Source of the DNA: a virus
Reading direction: 5' to 3' (one strand)
IMG/VR virus record: IMGVR_UViG_3300047560_001548
Coordinates: 1 to 23,190 of that record
DNA length: 23,190 bases
Shown here: positions 7,899 through 17,400 of the stretch, in pieces
How positions within the stretch are numbered: the first letter of the stretch is position 1
How the letters are laid out: every line of letters starts with the position of its first letter
Translations under genes and position numbers: made by a program
The notes under the pieces: model-generated
Told to the model about the DNA's origin: nothing
Database searches by the model: none
What the model saw: the letters and a program-made list of their open reading frames with translations, nothing else

Positions 7899-7925
7899 AA
7901 AGGGCTCTTCGGAGCCCTTTCTCTT
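7899..7925 (+). terminator. Strong rho-independent terminator after major capsid gene
   Basis: A perfect 9-bp stem AAAGGGCTC (7899-7907) / GAGCCCTTT (7912-7920) closes a TTCG tetraloop and is followed by CTCTT. It ends the prohead/capsid unit and lies just before the next late-promoter-like box. Confidence 0.92.
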
Positions 7926-7930
7926 GATTG

Positions 7931-7938
7931 CATAAATA
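7931..7938 (+). promoter_or_regulatory. Late promoter-like box (CATAAATA)
   Basis: CATAAATA lies directly downstream of the gp23 terminator and about 90 bases ahead of the 329-aa gene. The terminator-then-promoter layout strongly suggests a new late transcript starting near 7944. Confidence 0.65.
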
Positions 7939-7943
7939 CAAAG

Positions 7944-8027
7944 TAATGATTCACATAGGGTGAATTTTATGCGGAAATCCAACCGCGTATGGCCTAGAAC
8001 GCCATGATTTCTTAAGGAGAAAACAAA
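7944..8027 (+). promoter_or_regulatory. Structured 5' leader of the 329-aa structural protein gene
   Basis: The roughly 84-base leader can fold into three consecutive stem-loops: GATTCAC/GTGAATT (7948-7954 with 7960-7966, one G-T pair), GCGG/CCGC (7971-7974 with 7983-7986) and ATGGC/GCCAT (7989-7993 with 8001-8005, 7-base loop). The AAGGAGA ribosome binding site (8014-8020) then precedes the ATG. The motif TGCGGAAATCCAA (7970-7982) recurs with a 2-base insertion in the leader at 14430-14444. It matches no riboswitch or RNA family I recognise. Confidence 0.45.
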
Positions 8028-9017
8028 ATGGGACGTCCTCTACATAAAAAATATTTTGGTAACCGTAACCAAGGAACTGGCGGTTATCAAGTAACTGGCG
8101 GTTTATCAAACAGCCGCGAATACTCAGACGATCGTATCGGTGGCGAAGGTATTGCTAGCATTAACTGGTCTAACTATGGTTCATGGTTATCAACTGCAGG
8201 TGGTGCAGCAGCTCCTCTAGCAGGTTTAGCATTACCAGCACCAACACTACCAGGTGGCGTACAAGCTGCTTGGACTAACTACTTTGGCGCAGCCGCAGTT
8301 ACAACTGGTGCAGGTTCAGTTGGCTTAGTAGTAGGTGAAACATATACATACGCACCTATTCCTGGTTTATTAGTTACTGTTGCTACATCAGGTAATGATG
8401 CTTCAAACGCTACATTTACTGTAACTACAGCCGGTAGCACAACTACATTGTTAACAGATTTACAAACTGTAAACCTTACTAAATCAGTAGGTATGACTGG
8501 TGCCGCTACATTTACAGTTGATATTAAACTTAAAATTGTTGATACTGTTATTACTGAAAAAGGTTCTGGCTATACTGGCGCAGAGACATTTACCGTTACA
8601 ACTGCAAACGGCGCAACTGGTACAGCACCCGCAGGTACTATTGTATTAACAACTGACACAGGCGCAGTTGGTTCTTCAACTAACCAAGAAAATGCAATCA
8701 TTATGTATGCAAACGTAACTGGTAGTGGTAGCACTGGTGTTCCAGTAGACGTTATTAAACAAGTTAGCAGTCGTCGTTACAAAGTATCTGATGGTTCAAA
8801 CGTTGGCATTGTTAAGTTAGGTACAGACAGCACACCAGCTACAGGTAATGCTTACCTTGTTGCTACAGCAACTGGCGGTACTTACTATGTTACTAAGTTA
8901 ACTGCTCACAAAGCAACCCTAGTTGCTAAGACAGGTGACGAGGCATTAGATGGCAAGTCAGTACAATGGACACTTGGTTCACCAACTGCTACTATTGTAC
9001 AAATCGAAAACGCTTAA
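8028..9017 (+). CDS. Virion structural protein of the 'MGRPL-KKYFG' type (329 aa)
   Basis: The N-terminus MGRPLHKKYFGNRN, followed by a Gly-rich segment with GGEGIASINW, is one I recognise from many aquatic T4-like phages, where such proteins are annotated as structural. The remainder (about 60-290) is rich in Thr, Gly, Val and Ala with alternating patterns typical of beta-sheet, including two Ig-like stretches (about 100-160 and 165-215). The C-terminus QWTLGSPTATIVQIENA is compact. It has no signal peptide or catalytic motif. It is the first gene after the capsid terminator and has its own promoter-like box and leader, which suggests a highly expressed surface or decoration protein. The exact location in the virion is unknown. 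A double stop (TAATAG) ends it. Confidence 0.8.
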   Translation: MGRPLHKKYFGNRNQGTGGYQVTGGLSNSREYSDDRIGGEGIASINWSNYGSWLSTAGGAAAPLAGLALPAPTLPGGVQAAWTNYFGAAAVTTGAGSVGLVVGETYTYAPIPGLLVTVATSGNDASNATFTVTTAGSTTTLLTDLQTVNLTKSVGMTGAATFTVDIKLKIVDTVITEKGSGYTGAETFTVTTANGATGTAPAGTIVLTTDTGAVGSSTNQENAIIMYANVTGSGSTGVPVDVIKQVSSRRYKVSDGSNVGIVKLGTDSTPATGNAYLVATATGGTYYVTKLTAHKATLVAKTGDEALDGKSVQWTLGSPTATIVQIENA

Positions 9018-9026
9018 TAGAGTAAT

Positions 9027-9042
9027 GGGGACTTTGGTCCCC
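9027..9042 (+). other. Intercistronic hairpin (GGGGAC-TTTG-GTCCCC)
   Basis: A perfect 6-bp GC-rich stem with a 4-base loop sits between the 329-aa and 331-aa genes, ending just ahead of the AAGG ribosome binding site (9047-9050). No U-tract follows, so it is more likely an RNA stability or processing element, or an attenuating structure, than a full terminator. Confidence 0.6.
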
Positions 9043-9057
9043 TATTAAGGAATAATA

Positions 9058-10053
9058 ATGTCAAAGATATTAAAAGTAAGCCAAGGCAATTACAAAGTCC
9101 AAGTTCAGACTAGCGGTACTATTACGCTCGATACTGGCAATAGTGTTGGAACTGTAGTTATCACAGGCAACTTAGATGTTAAAGGTACAACTACAACTGT
9201 TGAATCAACAAACACAACTGTAAAAGACAATATTATTCAAATTAATTACGGGCAGACTGGTGACGGCATTAGTGCTGCCCTTAATTATCAAGCAGGTATT
9301 CAAATTGGTCGCGGTAACTACCCAGACGCAAAAATTGTGTTTGATGAATCAGTTCAGCACTATGACCAAAATTCAAATTCGCAATTACCGGGTACGTTTA
9401 GTTTCCAATTTACAGATGGATCACTAGCAGGTATCCAAGCATCTGGTATTGCAGCAGGTTTAGCAAGTAACTTAAACTTAGACTTGCAAAATTCAACTAA
9501 CGTTGTTGAGATTGTTAATGCTGATGCAACAAGTTATTCGGCTCGTGTAACAGCTGGTGACGGCAATGTTGTTCCTAATAAACAATACATTACAGATTAT
9601 ATTTTATCTGGTGTTATTGTTCCTGGACAAGCCGACGTTGATAGAATCTATCACGGTCATGGCACAAGCCCTAAAATTATCGATACTGAAATTATTGCAA
9701 ATGCAACGAACCTTCAGTTTTTAGTTAATCCAGGCACAGGACTAGCACAACGAGCAGTTATTACAGCTAGCGGATTAACAGTTGACGATGTTAACACATT
9801 CCAACACACTATTTCAAGTGTTGGTGTATCGAATTTAATTTTAACTTCTTTATCAACTAACGAAGTTGAAATCAACGGTGTATTAGATTTAGATGACCAA
9901 GGCGGTTCAGTAACTGCTTCTGGCGGTAAGACTAAGTTGTATTCTACAGCAGTTGCAGGTCCGGGAAAAACAGGACTGTTCATTGCTAACAACACAACAA
10001 ACGACGAATTGGTAAGTAAAAACAGAGCAGTGCTATTGAGCATACTCTTATAA
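9058..10053 (+). CDS. Tail-fibre-like structural protein (331 aa)
   Basis: The N-terminal part (about 30-63) has the pattern GNLDVKGTTTTVESTNTTV followed by KDNIIQIN. I recognise this from fibre-like virion proteins of aquatic T4-like phages, where a beta-rich stalk is built of such 'G-DL-V-GTTTTV' turns. Residues 64-130 include a region with GIQIGRG and a DESVQHYD stretch. The C-terminal half has further beta repeats and ends ELVSKNRAVLLSILL. It has no enzyme motif, membrane segment or signal peptide. It starts 11 bases after AAGGAAT and lies in the adhesin cluster; a short fibre or baseplate-associated fibre subunit is the likely role. The precise counterpart in T4 is not evident. Confidence 0.7.
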   Translation: MSKILKVSQGNYKVQVQTSGTITLDTGNSVGTVVITGNLDVKGTTTTVESTNTTVKDNIIQINYGQTGDGISAALNYQAGIQIGRGNYPDAKIVFDESVQHYDQNSNSQLPGTFSFQFTDGSLAGIQASGIAAGLASNLNLDLQNSTNVVEIVNADATSYSARVTAGDGNVVPNKQYITDYILSGVIVPGQADVDRIYHGHGTSPKIIDTEIIANATNLQFLVNPGTGLAQRAVITASGLTVDDVNTFQHTISSVGVSNLILTSLSTNEVEINGVLDLDDQGGSVTASGGKTKLYSTAVAGPGKTGLFIANNTTNDELVSKNRAVLLSILL

Positions 10054-10063
10054 GGAAAACAAC

Positions 10064-10411
10064 ATGGCTTTGACAGCAACACAAATTACAGCAACAAGTA
10101 TTTCCGGTGGCAGTCCAAATGGGACTGTTGTTTATACTAGTTCAGGAAGCAATGCAATTACTTCAATGATTGCATGTAACAATAGCGGAAGTGCTATTAA
10201 CTTAACTATCTATGCTGTGCCTACTGGAAAAAATCCTTACAACTATCCAGAAACAACAATTGTATCTAGCCTATCTATACCAGCAGGTGAGACAGTTAGT
10301 TTTGACCAAGAAAAATTAGTATTAGGAAACGGTGATTCGATTAATGCTACTGCAAGTTCAGCATATTCAGGAACAGGTATTAGTATAGTTCTAAGCACAT
10401 TGGCGGTATAA
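10064..10411 (+). CDS. Small beta-rich virion protein (115 aa)
   Basis: The protein is rich in Ser, Thr, Ala and Ile, with a pattern of alternating strands. In the middle it has SMIACNNSGSAINLTIYAV (33-51) and near the end IPAGETVSFDQEKLVLGNGD (71-90). The layout 'contact with cell-surface or partner, hydrophobic strands, basal Gly-Glu turn, LVLGNGDSI' parallels the 109-aa protein at 19036 (GCNLAN..., VTNGEKIILAENSTM), so the two look like distant paralogues of a small beta-sandwich. Its ribosome site AAGGA (10052-10056) overlaps the upstream stop, and its own stop is 1 base from the next ATG, so it is tightly coupled to both neighbours. A fibre-associated or trimer-capping role is conjecture. 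Confidence 0.7.
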   Translation: MALTATQITATSISGGSPNGTVVYTSSGSNAITSMIACNNSGSAINLTIYAVPTGKNPYNYPETTIVSSLSIPAGETVSFDQEKLVLGNGDSINATASSAYSGTGISIVLSTLAV

Positions 10412-10412
10412 G

Positions 10413-11150
10413 ATGAGATTCTTAAAAACGTTAACTTTAAATCGTAGAGCAATTTATGACCCTCGTGTTGCAGTAGACACTAACAACACGTTTACAGTTG
10501 CTACTACTACAGACATGGTGCTACCAAAGAGTAGTTCATCATTATCTTCTGTCCAGACAGAAGGTATGCTTCGTTATAATACAAGCACACACGAAGTTGA
10601 AGTATATTCAGGCAATCCACAAACATGGAGAAGTTTACGTTATAAAGAAGCAGGTAAAATTGTTTTACAAAACTTAGGTAACATAGACGGCTATAGTTAT
10701 TTTTACGGCCCACTTAACGCAAGTTACGATCCAACAAACATTGCAAATAACAACGATAACTTTGATGGACAAAACATTCTTGTATTAATTGAAAACGTAT
10801 TTCAAATATTCAACACAAACTATGTAATTACACAAAACCCTTCAACTGGTATAGCTACAAGTGCCCAAGCAAATGCAGGATCAACTACAATTTCATTTGC
10901 TACTACTGCTGCTATCCCTACAGGTTCTGTAATAACAGGAAGTCCTTACTTGCAATCTAACACTGTAGCAACTGTAACAAGTGGTACAACAGTTTCTTTA
11001 GACAAAACTATTTCCGGTGGTAATATCCCTAACGGAACAGTATTAACATTTACGGCACCGACTGGATATTATTTAAATTTCACATCAGACCCTAACTATA
11101 TAGGCATGACTGGTAAACCTATTACAGTGTTACATGGGTTTGACAAGTAA
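10413..11150 (+). CDS. Virion structural protein with RYNT fibre motif (245 aa)
   Basis: Residues 51-75 carry GMLRYNTSTHEVEVYSG and then TWRSL. This matches the 'G-RYNT----E-Y-G--W' element that also occurs in the 1056-aa and 1515-aa proteins downstream, usually marking fibre tips or domain ends. The segment 80-143 (FYGPLNASYDPTN, ENVFQIFNTNYVITQNP) and the end KPITVLHGFDK resemble structural proteins of aquatic T4-like phages. Residues 144-214 look like an inserted Thr/Ser-rich beta domain, because the flanks read as one unit without it. It begins 1 base after the previous stop, with no strong ribosome site, which implies translational coupling. It is probably a tail or baseplate component; the exact role is unknown. 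Confidence 0.7.
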   Translation: MRFLKTLTLNRRAIYDPRVAVDTNNTFTVATTTDMVLPKSSSSLSSVQTEGMLRYNTSTHEVEVYSGNPQTWRSLRYKEAGKIVLQNLGNIDGYSYFYGPLNASYDPTNIANNNDNFDGQNILVLIENVFQIFNTNYVITQNPSTGIATSAQANAGSTTISFATTAAIPTGSVITGSPYLQSNTVATVTSGTTVSLDKTISGGNIPNGTVLTFTAPTGYYLNFTSDPNYIGMTGKPITVLHGFDK

Positions 11151-11163
11151 TTAAGGAACCGCC

Positions 11164-14100
11164 ATGGGCGCAGAATTAGGTAGAATAAGCGGCCCGTTAC
11201 TAGCAAATAATTTGCTACGTCGTGGCGTAGACTTAACATTTCGAAACTTTGACAGCGATCCTGACATCCTTTACTTGGATGTTATTAACGGTCGCATTGG
11301 TATCAATACTAGTACCCCTGCCCGCGATTTAACAGTTGCTGGTACAACTAACACAATTGATTTAATAGTTGACACACAGTCGACTATTGGCGATTTAACA
11401 TTCCTTACTAATCGCATACAAAATGCAATCGGTTCAATAAATGTTGTACCGGACCAATCTTCAAACCCTACTGTTGTTATTAACGAGTTACAATCTGATA
11501 ATTTAAAATTTTCAAATCGTACAATTACAACGTTAACAACAAATGATGATATAAATTTTGCATCTAATGGTACCGGCCGTGTTGTTTTCAATACTGATAA
11601 AGTTAATGTAAACGGGAACTTACACGCAACTGGTGATATTACGTGGGATGGTAACATTACCATTGGTAATAACGACCTTGATTCGGTATCGTTTAATTCT
11701 GATTTCACTAGCGATTTAGTTCCTAGTCAAAATAACAATTATGATATTGGTACTAGCTTAAAACAATGGGACACGTTGTATGCTGGTACTGTTGTAGCAG
11801 ATTTTACAAATTTAAATAATTTAACAGTTAACAACATTAATATGTTGTTTACACCTGGCAATACATTTTATGTTACTACAAACGGGTCTGACACTAACAG
11901 TGGTGAATATACATCAAACGCATTTAGAACAATTAAGTACGCTTTAAGTCAAGCAATTAAAGGCGATACTATTGTTATTTTTCCAGGTAACTATGTTGAA
12001 GAATTTCCATTAACAGTTCCAACTGGTGTAACGCTAACTGGATCAAGTTTGCGTAATGTAACAATATCTCCAACACCGTCGACTATCGACAAAGACGGCT
12101 TTTTATTCAACGGCGATGCTACTGTAGAGAATATTTTAGTTACTGGATTTAAGTATAATTCAACTAACGATACAGGCTATGCATTTAGATTTGCGCCAAA
12201 CATGAAGACGCTATCTAGAAGCCCTTACATTAGAAACGTTTCAGTTAAAACAGAAGCTCCTAATGCAGGTTATGGTGCGTTAATTGACGGTAGCTCTGTA
12301 GACCCAGACACAATTGAACCAGCAATGTTGTTCTATTCAACAACAATGTTAATTCCGGGTGCAAATGGTATTACTGTTACTAACGGCGCTCGAGTAGAGT
12401 GGTTAAACTCTTTTACATATTTTGCTTACCGAGGAATGTATCTAACTCGAGGTACACTAGGTGTTGCTGGATTAGGTGTTAAATTTGGCGCAGAAGTTCG
12501 ATCAATTAACTCTGCAAACGTATACGGTACATACGGCGCCGTTGCCGACGGCTTAGATACATTAGCATATCTAGTTGGACATAACTTTGGATATATTGGT
12601 ACAGAGTCTGATTCAACAAACGACACTACATTATCTTTACAAGCTAACGAAATTGTTCAAATTAACGGCGGTGTTATCTATTTTGATAGCATAGACCATA
12701 AAGGTGACTATCGTGTAGGTGAAATATTCTATGTTAATCAACAAACTGGGCAAGTTAGTTTTGATGCACAATCTATTAACTTTACTGCAACAGGTAATAT
12801 TACACTAGATGGCCCGACTGGCCAAATTATTTTAGATGCATCTAAAGTACAAGTTAGTAATCTTAAAATACACGATAATAATATTGATAGTTTAATTGGT
12901 CCTGTTAACTTCTTAGCACAATCTGGTACCACTACGCTGGACAGTGATGTGTATGTTACCGGAAACACCTATGTAACAGGTGATACTGTTGTTAAGGGAA
13001 ATGTATTCCTTGGTGATACACCGTTAGATTTAATTACAATTACTCCTAATTTAACACAAGATATTATCCCGGGTGCTAATAACACTTACAATTTAGGTAC
13101 TAAAACCCCAACTCCTAAAGTTTGGAATACAGCATACTACACTACGTTAAACGTTGATGGTATTACACAAATAACAAATAATACCATTTCAACGTTAGTT
13201 TCTAATAATGATTTAAGATTCCTTGCAGCGGGTACTGGTATTGTTCATGTAACAGGAACAAATATTCAAGTAGACCAAAATGCTATTTTTGGCGGTACTT
13301 TAACTGTTAACGGAGTAACAACTTTACAAGATACTACCTCTGTTGGATTAATAAACTTAACAGGTAACATTAGTCAAACAGGTGATACATATATTACCGG
13401 ACGTTTTGATAACAACAATATTCTTCTTACAGGAACACATTCTTATCTGCAAGTTCCGAATATTAAAATTCAAGACAATAACATTTCTGTAACTGCTACA
13501 GATAGTAATATTGAATTTTTTGGAAATGGAACTGGTGGTGTTGTAATTGAAAACAGATTAAAAATTGTTGATAACGTATTAAGTAACGTCTGGAGTGGCG
13601 CATCTAATAATACACAAAAGAGCATTATTTTTGCGCCTAATGGAACTGGTAACACTGTTATTAATTCATCAACGTTCTTAAAAGCACCAGTAGGCAGCGA
13701 AGCAACTAAAGTACTTTCAGCACCGGGCGAAGTTAGATATAATAATGCAATTTCTGCATATGAAGGATATTTAAGTACTGGTACAGAAAGTTTTGTAAAC
13801 GTTTATAGTACCGATAAAAAGACATACGTTACTCCAGAATTAACAATTGGTAACAACGATAATATTCTAAGATTTACAATCAATAATGTTGTTAAAGGAA
13901 CTATCGATTCTACAAAAGTTTCTTCTGCTGTTTTACAAGTAGGCAACTATGTGATGTCAGGAAATACTATTAATAACCCTGTAACAAACAGTGATAGTAT
14001 TTTTCAAGGTAACGGTTCTGGTTTTGTAAATGCAAACGGTATCTTAGTTAACTCGGGCGATATTACTAATCAATTAAACACACCAATTACCCTTGTAAGT

Positions 14101-14334
14101 ACCGGTACTGGATACTTTAAATTCGGCGGGACTTCTGCTATTGTATTCCCCCATGGTGACTCTAGTGAACGTAGACTTACTCCCGAACTTGGCGAATCGC
14201 GTTATAACACAGAATTAAACTATATGGAAGTGTATAACGGAACACAGTGGATCCCAGCAGTTGGTACTTCTGGTGCTGCATCACTAACTGATGTTATCGA
14301 CATCATGGACGAATTTGCCCTCATCTTTGGCTAA
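11164..14334 (+). CDS. Large tail-fibre/spike protein with right-handed beta-helix (1056 aa)
   Basis: The N-terminus (1-65) has GRISGPLLANNLLRRGVDLT and NGRIGINTSTP, shared with the 1515-aa neighbour and probably the virion-anchoring part. Residues 184-206 carry the fibre motif NNYDIGTSLKQWDTLY, repeated in altered form further on (NNTYNLGT). From about 233 to 480 it reads as a pectate-lyase-like parallel beta-helix: FYVTTNGSDTNSG, AFRTIKYAL, GDTIVIFPGNYVEEFPLTVP, SPYIRNVSVKT, FGAEVRSINSANVYGTYGAV. Six copies of a 24-residue 'N-I------D-L---GTG-V' unit are spread from 119 to near the end. Two RYN(T/N) elements lie near the C-terminus, which ends DEFALIFG. No catalytic residues can be assigned. 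It likely binds, and possibly degrades, surface glycans. AAGGA (11153-11157) sets the start. Confidence 0.85.
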   Translation: MGAELGRISGPLLANNLLRRGVDLTFRNFDSDPDILYLDVINGRIGINTSTPARDLTVAGTTNTIDLIVDTQSTIGDLTFLTNRIQNAIGSINVVPDQSSNPTVVINELQSDNLKFSNRTITTLTTNDDINFASNGTGRVVFNTDKVNVNGNLHATGDITWDGNITIGNNDLDSVSFNSDFTSDLVPSQNNNYDIGTSLKQWDTLYAGTVVADFTNLNNLTVNNINMLFTPGNTFYVTTNGSDTNSGEYTSNAFRTIKYALSQAIKGDTIVIFPGNYVEEFPLTVPTGVTLTGSSLRNVTISPTPSTIDKDGFLFNGDATVENILVTGFKYNSTNDTGYAFRFAPNMKTLSRSPYIRNVSVKTEAPNAGYGALIDGSSVDPDTIEPAMLFYSTTMLIPGANGITVTNGARVEWLNSFTYFAYRGMYLTRGTLGVAGLGVKFGAEVRSINSANVYGTYGAVADGLDTLAYLVGHNFGYIGTESDSTNDTTLSLQANEIVQINGGVIYFDSIDHKGDYRVGEIFYVNQQTGQVSFDAQSINFTATGNITLDGPTGQIILDASKVQVSNLKIHDNNIDSLIGPVNFLAQSGTTTLDSDVYVTGNTYVTGDTVVKGNVFLGDTPLDLITITPNLTQDIIPGANNTYNLGTKTPTPKVWNTAYYTTLNVDGITQITNNTISTLVSNNDLRFLAAGTGIVHVTGTNIQVDQNAIFGGTLTVNGVTTLQDTTSVGLINLTGNISQTGDTYITGRFDNNNILLTGTHSYLQVPNIKIQDNNISVTATDSNIEFFGNGTGGVVIENRLKIVDNVLSNVWSGASNNTQKSIIFAPNGTGNTVINSSTFLKAPVGSEATKVLSAPGEVRYNNAISAYEGYLSTGTESFVNVYSTDKKTYVTPELTIGNNDNILRFTINNVVKGTIDSTKVSSAVLQVGNYVMSGNTINNPVTNSDSIFQGNGSGFVNANGILVNSGDITNQLNTPITLVSTGTGYFKFGGTSAIVFPHGDSSERRLTPELGESRYNTELNYMEVYNGTQWIPAVGTSGAASLTDVIDIMDEFALIFG

Positions 14335-14346
14335 AAGCCCAAAATA

Positions 14347-14354
14347 GCTAAATA
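14347..14354 (+). promoter_or_regulatory. Late promoter-like box (GCTAAATA)
   Basis: GCTAAATA lies 13 bases after the stop of the 1056-aa gene. It resembles the CTAAATA late box of some T4-like cyanophages. Start would be near 14360, giving a leader of about 120 bases for the 1515-aa gene. Confidence 0.5.
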
Positions 14355-14359
14355 CTGTT

Positions 14360-14482
14360 ACTGCGGGATTTAGACCATATTTCCCCGATACTCAACTGTG
14401 GTAAACCAGCAAAGAGCCGTAAAAGCGGCTGCGGAGAAATCCAAAATAGGTTAACCGTGAAACACGGGGTAGAAGGAGAGCT
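14360..14482 (+). promoter_or_regulatory. Structured 5' leader of the 1515-aa fibre gene
   Basis: The 148-base gap has no gene. It holds a promoter-like box and then a leader with two tidy hairpins: AGCCGT-AAAA-GCGGCT (14415-14430, last pair G-T) and CCGTG-AAA-CACGG (14455-14467). GGATTT (14366-14371) can pair with AAATCC (14437-14442) to enclose the first hairpin. AAGGAG (14473-14478) follows, 4 bases before the ATG. TGCGGAGAAATCCAA (14430-14444) resembles 7970-7982 in the other long leader. No known RNA family is recognised. Confidence 0.45.
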
Positions 14483-17400
14483 ATGGCCGTTGGTCGAATT
14501 ACGGGTCCGCTCTTAAAGGCAAATCTCACACGACAGGGTGTAGATCTAGCTTTTGAGACGAACTTACTTTACATAGATGTTAATAATGGCCGTATTGGTA
14601 TCAACACTGCCACACCTTCTACGGACCTTCAAGTAAATGGTACAACACGTACTACTAATTTAGAAGTTACTAACCAAGCGGATATTGCTAGTTTTACAAT
14701 TAGTGGAAACACGATTGCTAGCAGTAACACAGTTATTAATCTTCAACCAAGCGGTTCTAACCCAGTCGTTTATCAAGCAAAATTATTAGTTAATAATAAT
14801 TTAGAAATAACTACAAATCAGATTAGTACTACAGATACCGACGCTGATTTAAACATTACAACAACCGGTACTGGCCAAGTAAATGTTAACAGCAATATGC
14901 TTGTTAACGGTGATTTACACGCAACTGGAAATATTACTGCTGATGGAAACATCACAATTGGTGATAGCCCAACAGATTCAGTAACATTCAATGCAGATAT
15001 TGCAAGTAATTTAACTCCAGATGCAAATGTAACTTACGATTTAGGTACTCCGTCTAAAAACTGGAAAACAGTATACACACAATCAGTACAAGCCGATTCA
15101 ATTACTTCAAACAGTATTTTAGTTGGCGGAATTGATTTAGCATTAACACCAGGAAAAACTTATTATGTTGCTGTAAACGGAAATGACAGCAATGCCGGAG
15201 ATCACGAACACGCACCGGTTGCAACTATTAAGCAAGCATTAAATCTTGCAACTGTTGGTGATACTGTTTTTGTATTCCCAGGCGTTTACGAAGAAATTCT
15301 TCCTTTAGAAATTCCAACAGGCGTAACAGTACGTGGTGCTAGTTTACGTTCGGTTCTAGTTAAGCCAACGGCTGCAACTAGATTCTTAGATATGTTCCAT
15401 ATGAATGGTGAAGCTACATTAGAAGACTTTACCTTAACTGGATTCTACCACGATCCTGCAGGAACATATGTAGAATTCCCAGGCGACACAAACGGAACCG
15501 GTCACTGTGTTCGTTTTAGCTTTGGTTGTTTAACAACTACCCGAAGTCCATACATTCGTAACATTTCTGTTCTTACAAGAGGCTCTCCAAGCGTTCTTTC
15601 TATAAACAGCATTAAGACAGAAGTTATTAGTAGCTTAAACAGAATTAAAAGTTTAATTCCAAATATTGTACAAAACATTGCAGTAACTGGAACAAGTGGA
15701 AATACGCAAGTACAAAATACTAGTTTACCAGCATCTGATGCAACAACAGCAACTGCACTACAAGGATTAATTGATACTGTAGTTTATGTAATTAATAACG
15801 GAACATTACAAGCAAATGCTCCTGCAATTACTGCTAACGGAACCGCAGTAACATCAGGAATGCTATACAAAGCAGCACAGATCCTTGAAGCAAACAGAGC
15901 TTGGATTGTACAAGAATCTTATTCATACCCAACATACACTTATTCACCAACTACATTTGACGAAACAAAAACTAAACGTGACATGGGATTAGTGTTAGAT
16001 GCATTAATCTATGACATTTTAAGAGGCGGCAACGAACATAGCTTCTACGCAGGCTATGGTTTTTGGGTTCATCCAGCAAACGATCCGTACGGATATGACC
16101 GTGGTGATGCAGGACACGGTGCATTAATCGACGGTGAAGTATTAGATCCAGCATGTTACAATCGTGCTATGTTGTTCCACTCAGTTACATTTATTACACC
16201 AGCAGCAGAAACACTTATTGCTAAAAACGGTGTGCGTGTAGAGTGGTTAAACTCGTTTACTTACTTTGCTGGAAAAGGTGCTTACTTATCATCCGGTCCA
16301 AATGGCTTTGCAGGCCAAGGTAAAACTAAGTTACGAATTGATAATCGCACAGGTACATGGGCAACCGGTAACACTGTAACTTATTATGATACAGATGGTA
16401 CATCTGTACTAGCATCTGGTACAATTGATTCTATTGACGGGAATTACATTTATCTAACTGGTAAATGTTTAGGTTTTGAAACAATTACAGATCGTGCTGG
16501 TAAAACAGTATACGCTCAAGGTAACGCCAAATTAAGTACATCTCAAAAGAAATTTGGTCCAACAAGTTTAGCATTAGACGGTGTTGGCGACTACATAACA
16601 TGTGCTACACAATCTGACTTTGCTTTTGGAACAGGGGCATTTTGTTTAGAAGCATGGATCTACAATACAAACCAACCTGCTGCTAATCAAGTTATTTTTG
16701 ATTTACGTACTGCAAATCCGCAAGTTGTTCCAACTTTTTACATTAATGCAACAACTAACACATTAAGATTAGCGGTTAATGGTTCAGCAGTTATTGACAG
16801 CGTATCAACAATTCCGTTAAACACTTGGACACACATAGCACTAGCTAAAAGTGGTTCGAGTACCAAGATGTTCATCAACGGCACACAAGTTGGAACAACG
16901 TATGCAGATACTAACAACTATATTCAAGGTGCTTTAACTATTGGTGCAAGATTTGACGGTACAACTCCGTTCTTTGGTTACATTGATGACGTGAGAATTA
17001 GTAAAGGTGTTGCGCGATACACAACTACATTCACTCCACCGACAAGTCAACTGTCCGGCGATTTAAACACTGTGTTGTTATTGAACTTAAATGGCAATAA
17101 CAACTCTACAACTATTTTAGATAACGGTATTACATTCCAAGATTTAAGATCTAGTGCCGGGGGCACTGCACAATTAATTAACTTTGCAGACTATTCAGAG
17201 TTTGGTGCAGAAGTTCGTTCTATTGGTTCTGCTTGCGTGTACGGCGATTATGGTATTTACGGTGATGGAGTTGGTGTAACTGGTTATTTTGTATCACATA
17301 ACGTTGCGTATGTTGGTGCTGGTAAGTTAACAACTAATGACCCTAATGATAGAATTGATGCAAATGAGTTTGTTGAATTAAACGGCGCCCACATTTATCA

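Noticed and set aside
7989-8005. tRNA-like arm with a 7-base loop in the leader before 8028
   Set aside because: Only one arm is present; there is no acceptor stem, D arm or T arm around it.
12160-12600. Polysaccharide lyase activity in the beta-helix of the 1056-aa protein
   Set aside because: The fold pattern is suggestive, but no set of catalytic residues can be picked out by eye, so only binding is proposed.
14360-14482. A known riboswitch or self-cleaving ribozyme in the 148-base gap
   Set aside because: I looked for conserved cores of c-di-GMP, cobalamin, glutamine (glnA/downstream-peptide), preQ1 and hammerhead elements and saw none; only generic stem-loops are supported.
15578-17203. 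An insertion sequence or intron within the 1515-aa gene
   Set aside because: The extra DNA is in frame, has no transposase or endonuclease gene, no terminal repeats, and encodes plausible protein domains, so it is a domain insertion.
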